In this document: one piece after another, positions 48,473 to 51,380 of the stretch
Layout of the letters: each line of letters starts with the position of its first letter
Position numbering within the stretch: position 1 is the stretch's first letter
Assembly (NCBI RefSeq): GCF_001865245.1
Contig: NZ_MKXB01000162.1
Span: 52,689-104,068, forward strand
DNA from: Streptomyces sp. CC53
GTDB lineage: Bacteria > Actinomycetota > Actinomycetes > Streptomycetales > Streptomycetaceae
Direction: 5' to 3'
DNA: 51,380 nt
Notes under the pieces: generated by a model
Told to the model about the DNA's origin: nothing
Seen by the model: only the letters and a program-made list of their open reading frames with translations
Database searches by the model: none
Translations under genes and position numbers: made by a program

Positions 48473-50311
48473 GTGCAGGTACAGCGGGTGATCCTGGAGA
48501 ACTTCCGTGGCGTGAAGAACGGGACGGTTCTCTTGGATGGCCACACCTTGTTGGTCGGCTCGAACAGCGTCGGCAAGTCGACTGTATGTGAGGGGCTGGA
48601 GCTCGTACTCGGGCCCGAGCGCATGTTCCGACGGCCGGTCGTCGACGAGTACGACTTCTACGGCGGGTGCTACCAGGATCGAGAGGGCAAGCTGCCCGAA
48701 GTGAGGATCGAGGTCGTCCTCACCCACCTGTCCGATGCCGCCGAGCGCCGATTCGGTAGCCATCTGCGTCGCTGGTCGGCGCGGACGAACGACTTCCTGG
48801 ATACGGTCCCGGAGGCTGTCGAAGACGCCGAGGCCGGCGAATGGTGCCTGCCGGTGGTCTTCCTCGGCCGCTACGACCCTCAGGAGGACGACTTCATCGG
48901 GGGCACGTTCTTCGCACATCCCGAGAATGTCCCTGACGGCCTTGGCGGGGAGGAGAGCGGGCTCGGCGCAGGGCTGAAATCCTTCACCCGGGAGGACAAG
49001 CGGCATTGTGGATTCCTCTACCTGCGGCCGAACCGTACGGGCAACAGGGCGCTCACGTTCCAGCGCGGCTCGCTACTGGACACGATCGTGCGGCTGGAGT
49101 CAGAGCTGGCGGGTCCGTTGTGGGAGAAGGCACTGCGCGACCTGGAGCAAGTCGTCATAGCCGCGGCCGAATCCGGATTCGGAAAGATCCGTACCGAGAT
49201 ACGCGACCGCGTCGACCGCTTCGTCAGCCTCGGTGACACCGCCGATCCGGTCGATCTACAGGCGTCTGAACTCACCCGCGAACACTTGCGTGAGGTACTG
49301 CGCCTGTTCGTCGCTACCCAACCCGGACCACATGCCGTGCCGTTCAACCGGCTGAGCACCGGATCGCTGAACCTGCTGGTGTTCGCCCTGCTCACCTACA
49401 TCGCCGAACTCAAGGGCGACAAATCGGTGATCTTCGCGATGGAAGAGCCGGAGATCGCGCTCCCCCCGCACGCGCAGCGCCGTCTCATCGACTTCGTGGT
49501 CAAACGCATGGGCCAGGTGATCGTCACCTCCCATTCGCCGTACGTGATCAAGAAGTTCGAGCCCTCCCGCATTGTCGTGATCAGCCGCGACTCAGAGGGC
49601 ACGCTGAGCAGCCATCGTGTCGTCCTGCCCGGTGACTTCAAGCTGAAGAAGTACCGCGACAACCGCCGACAGTTTGCTGAGGCTGTCCTGGGCCGTGCCG
49701 TACTGGTGGTAGAGGGTGCCGCGGAAGCGGCCCTGTTCCCGGCCGTCTCGGACGTGCTGGAAGCAGATCCCTCTGTCACGGGCTACGTCCCTCTCGACCT
49801 TGCAGGCGTCACGATCTTCGACGCTCAGAGCGACGTCTCCGTGCCCTTGTTCGCCCCCGTCTTCAAGGGGCTGGGCAAGCCGGTCTACGGGATCCACGAC
49901 CAGCCCAACAAGCCGCTCGACGCCAAGACCACGGCCAAGACTGCCGACTTCACGCACTACACGGTGCTGAACTACAAAAGCGTCGAGAAGCTGCTGGTCG
50001 CCGAAGTACCGGTCGACGCCCAGCGCCGTTTCCTCGCCACCGTGGCCCAGCGCATGGACTACCCCTCCGGATGCGCCCGCCCCGACCCGTCCGCCACGGA
50101 CCCAGCGGTGAACGCCCTCACCTATGACGTGTTGTGGGCCCGCAAGGGTGACGGCTACGCTGCGCTGCTCATATCCGAATGCAGGGGCCGCAGTCAACTG
50201 CCGGATGTGCTAGCCGATCTCCTTCTCCAGATCGACCGCGACCTGGGGACCTCCGCGAGCTCAGGAGAGACCGGCGACACGGCTCACTCGGATGAGACCG
50301 ATGAAAATTGA
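48473..50311 (+). CDS. gajA: GajA-like OLD-family ATPase/TOPRIM nuclease (Gabija)
   Basis: 612 aa from GTG 48473, the start that places the first strand (VQRVILENFRGVKNGTVLLD) at the N-terminus as in other OLD proteins; ATG 48374 would add 33 unconvincing residues. ATPase domain: Walker A HTLLVGSNSVGKSTVCEGLE, signature-like FNRLSTGSLNLLVFALL, Walker B VIFAMEEPEIALPPHAQRRL, then VIVTSHSPYVIKKFEP. C-terminal TOPRIM domain: LGRAVLVVEGAAEAALFPAV and later metal-site region. In known Gabija systems GajA is a DNA endonuclease controlled by nucleotide levels and partnered by GajB. The adjacent overlapping UvrD-like gene supports the assignment. Confidence 0.85.
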   Translation: MQVQRVILENFRGVKNGTVLLDGHTLLVGSNSVGKSTVCEGLELVLGPERMFRRPVVDEYDFYGGCYQDREGKLPEVRIEVVLTHLSDAAERRFGSHLRRWSARTNDFLDTVPEAVEDAEAGEWCLPVVFLGRYDPQEDDFIGGTFFAHPENVPDGLGGEESGLGAGLKSFTREDKRHCGFLYLRPNRTGNRALTFQRGSLLDTIVRLESELAGPLWEKALRDLEQVVIAAAESGFGKIRTEIRDRVDRFVSLGDTADPVDLQASELTREHLREVLRLFVATQPGPHAVPFNRLSTGSLNLLVFALLTYIAELKGDKSVIFAMEEPEIALPPHAQRRLIDFVVKRMGQVIVTSHSPYVIKKFEPSRIVVISRDSEGTLSSHRVVLPGDFKLKKYRDNRRQFAEAVLGRAVLVVEGAAEAALFPAVSDVLEADPSVTGYVPLDLAGVTIFDAQSDVSVPLFAPVFKGLGKPVYGIHDQPNKPLDAKTTAKTADFTHYTVLNYKSVEKLLVAEVPVDAQRRFLATVAQRMDYPSGCARPDPSATDPAVNALTYDVLWARKGDGYAALLISECRGRSQLPDVLADLLLQIDRDLGTSASSGETGDTAHSDETDEN

Positions 50312-51329
50312 CCCGGTCCGGCAAGAGATCCTCGATGCTCCCGGCCACCTCCTGATCGTCGGAGGCCCGGGCTGCGGCAAGACCACCATCGCTCTGCTCA
50401 AGACCCAGGCGAGACTGGCCGCCCTCGAACCTGAACAGCGCGTACTCTTCCTCAGCTTCTCGCGCGCCGCCGTACGCCAGATCACGGACCGGATGTCCGG
50501 AGTCCTGGACCGGGCCAGCCGCCAGCGCCTGGAAGTACGCACCTTTCACGCCTTCTTCCTCGACGTCGTACGCAGCCACGGACGGCTGCTCACCGGCCGA
50601 CCGTCTTCGTTCATCACGCCCGACCGCGAACGGCAGATCCAGGCGGACTTCGACGGCGACTGGAAGAGCGAGCGCCGACGCCTCGCGACCGAGGAGGGCC
50701 GCTACGTCTTCGACCTCCTAGCCGACACAACGGCGACTCTCCTGGAGCGCAGCGCCGCCCTACGCGCCCTCTACAGCAGCATTTACCCACTGGTCATCGT
50801 GGACGAGTTCCAGGACACCAACACCGACCAGTGGCGCGTGGTCAAGGCCGTCAGCGGCGCCTCCACCGTCATCTGCCTCGCCGATCCCGACCAGCGCATC
50901 TTCGACCACCTGGACGGTGTCGAGGAGCAGCGCCTCGACGACGCCGTGGCGCACCTCGCGCCCACACCCTTCGACTTGTCCAAGGACAACCACCGCAGTC
51001 CCGGGGGCGGACTTCTCGACTACGCCAACGCCGTCCTGAACAACACCCTCCACCCCGAGCCGGACAACGTCCGCACCTGGACCTACACCCCGGGCTACGG
51101 CGTTCCGTGGCAGACCCGTGTCCACAAGGGGGTCGTCGCCATGCGGGATTACCTCACCTGCCGGCTGGGCCGCGCACCGACCATCGCCGTCCTGGCGAGC
51201 GTCAACTCCCTGCTGGGCCAGGTCTCCGAAGTCCTGGCCACCGACACTGTCACCGGCGACATCACACTCCCCGCAATCGACCACGCTCTGCAATGGGATC
51301 CCGAACTGACCGCGGCAGCAGGCTATTGA
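50301..51329 (+). CDS. gajB: GajB-like UvrD/Rep helicase, C-terminally truncated
   Basis: 342 aa from ATG 50301, overlapping gajA by 11 bp; ATG 50292 is an alternative. Superfamily 1 helicase motifs: LLIVGGPGCGKTTIALLKTQ (I), VLFLSFSRAAVRQIT (Ia), LVIVDEFQDTNTDQWRVVKA (II, DExQD), VICLADPDQRIFDHLDG (III), DNHRSPGGGLLDYANAV (IV). Motifs V and VI and the second RecA-like domain are missing: the frame ends shortly after PAIDHALQWDPELTAAAGY, while family members usually run to about 500 aa. The break coincides with the start of IS-like sequence. The protein can bind ATP at best but is unlikely to be a working helicase. Confidence 0.8.
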   Translation: MKIDPVRQEILDAPGHLLIVGGPGCGKTTIALLKTQARLAALEPEQRVLFLSFSRAAVRQITDRMSGVLDRASRQRLEVRTFHAFFLDVVRSHGRLLTGRPSSFITPDRERQIQADFDGDWKSERRRLATEEGRYVFDLLADTTATLLERSAALRALYSSIYPLVIVDEFQDTNTDQWRVVKAVSGASTVICLADPDQRIFDHLDGVEEQRLDDAVAHLAPTPFDLSKDNHRSPGGGLLDYANAVLNNTLHPEPDNVRTWTYTPGYGVPWQTRVHKGVVAMRDYLTCRLGRAPTIAVLASVNSLLGQVSEVLATDTVTGDITLPAIDHALQWDPELTAAAGY

Positions 51330-51380
51330 TCCGAAACGATTCGGGTTCTGGGTCGTTGGTGGGGTGTGAGCGATCTGGTG
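51330..51380 (+). mobile_element. Probable insertion-sequence end with start of a transposase gene
   Basis: Directly after the truncated gajB come a short inverted repeat CCGAA / TTCGG (51332-51345) and a G/T-rich leader. A GTG at 51366 opens a reading frame (VSDLV) that runs out of the window. A short leader followed by a peptide of this type is usual at the left end of IS5-like elements of Streptomyces. Only about 50 bp are visible, so the element and its terminal repeat cannot be proved. Confidence 0.4.

Noticed and set aside
1..51380. Integrase, attachment site, replication origin, tRNA or CRISPR array
   Set aside because: Searched for by eye on both strands; no tyrosine/serine recombinase motifs, tRNA-like cloverleaf, iterons or spaced direct repeats were found.

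Overview
The window is high-GC actinobacterial DNA. GC-rich third codon positions, many GTG/TTG starts and 4-bp ATGA/GTGA gene overlaps, and the families present (DUF317, DUF4913, DUF6112, DUF6238, SCO6880-type conjugation proteins, an LAXTG sortase signal) all point to Streptomyces or a close relative. Gene content is accessory: a plasmid or an integrative conjugative island. I see no tRNA, rRNA, integrase, replication initiator or CRISPR array.

Region 1 (1-21606, minus strand) is a long, tightly coupled operon set. Its 5' half (about 14.3-21.6 kb) encodes a type IV secretion-like conjugation module: NlpC/P60 wall hydrolase, DUF6112 small membrane protein, a VirB8/TcpC-like protein, a VirB6/TrbL-like membrane protein, an SCO6880-type protein, a DUF6238-type protein and a VirB4-like ATPase. 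A ParB-like protein follows, then about 13 kb of small uncharacterised proteins. Several of these share two recurrent domains: a 'YHRxP ... AGYxVxLDP' unit and a 'GRWTSQYH' unit. An MFS protein and a relaxase-like domain that has lost its metal-binding histidines also lie here.

Region 2 (22113-34751, plus strand) starts divergently with an orphan DNA methyltransferase. It continues with DUF4913, RelE-like, small helical and double winged-helix proteins, a frameshifted MFS exporter, an ATP-grasp ligase, a DUF317 protein and an LAXTG-anchored surface protein, and ends at a strong bidirectional terminator (34783-34817). Palindromes with the core TTCCCGGTTAGG lie at 3854-3872 and 25960-25986. A larger related inverted repeat sits in the divergent promoter region at 21907-21977. 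They look like operators of one regulon controlling both conjugation-side operons.

Region 3 (34881-43732 minus; 43951-47967 plus) is a different module: a coupled operon of kinase-like, phosphatase, SDR, APH-like, GT9 glycosyltransferase, phosphoribosyltransferase, DUF4254/P-loop/nucleotidyltransferase, dTMP-kinase-like and NUDIX proteins. A divergent XRE regulator with isochorismatase, flavoprotein and NUDIX genes faces it. I regard this as the best candidate for an undescribed small-molecule system.

Region 4 (48.3 kb to the end) is a Gabija anti-phage locus (gajA, gajB). GajB lacks its C-terminal helicase half and stops where what appears to be an insertion sequence begins.

Two oddities run through the window. 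Five conserved genes have no ATG/GTG/TTG at the position set by a strong ribosome binding site, showing CTG, CTG, ATT, ATC and ATC instead. At least eight genes show one-base frame breaks. These could be real decay, real unusual initiation, or assembly errors.
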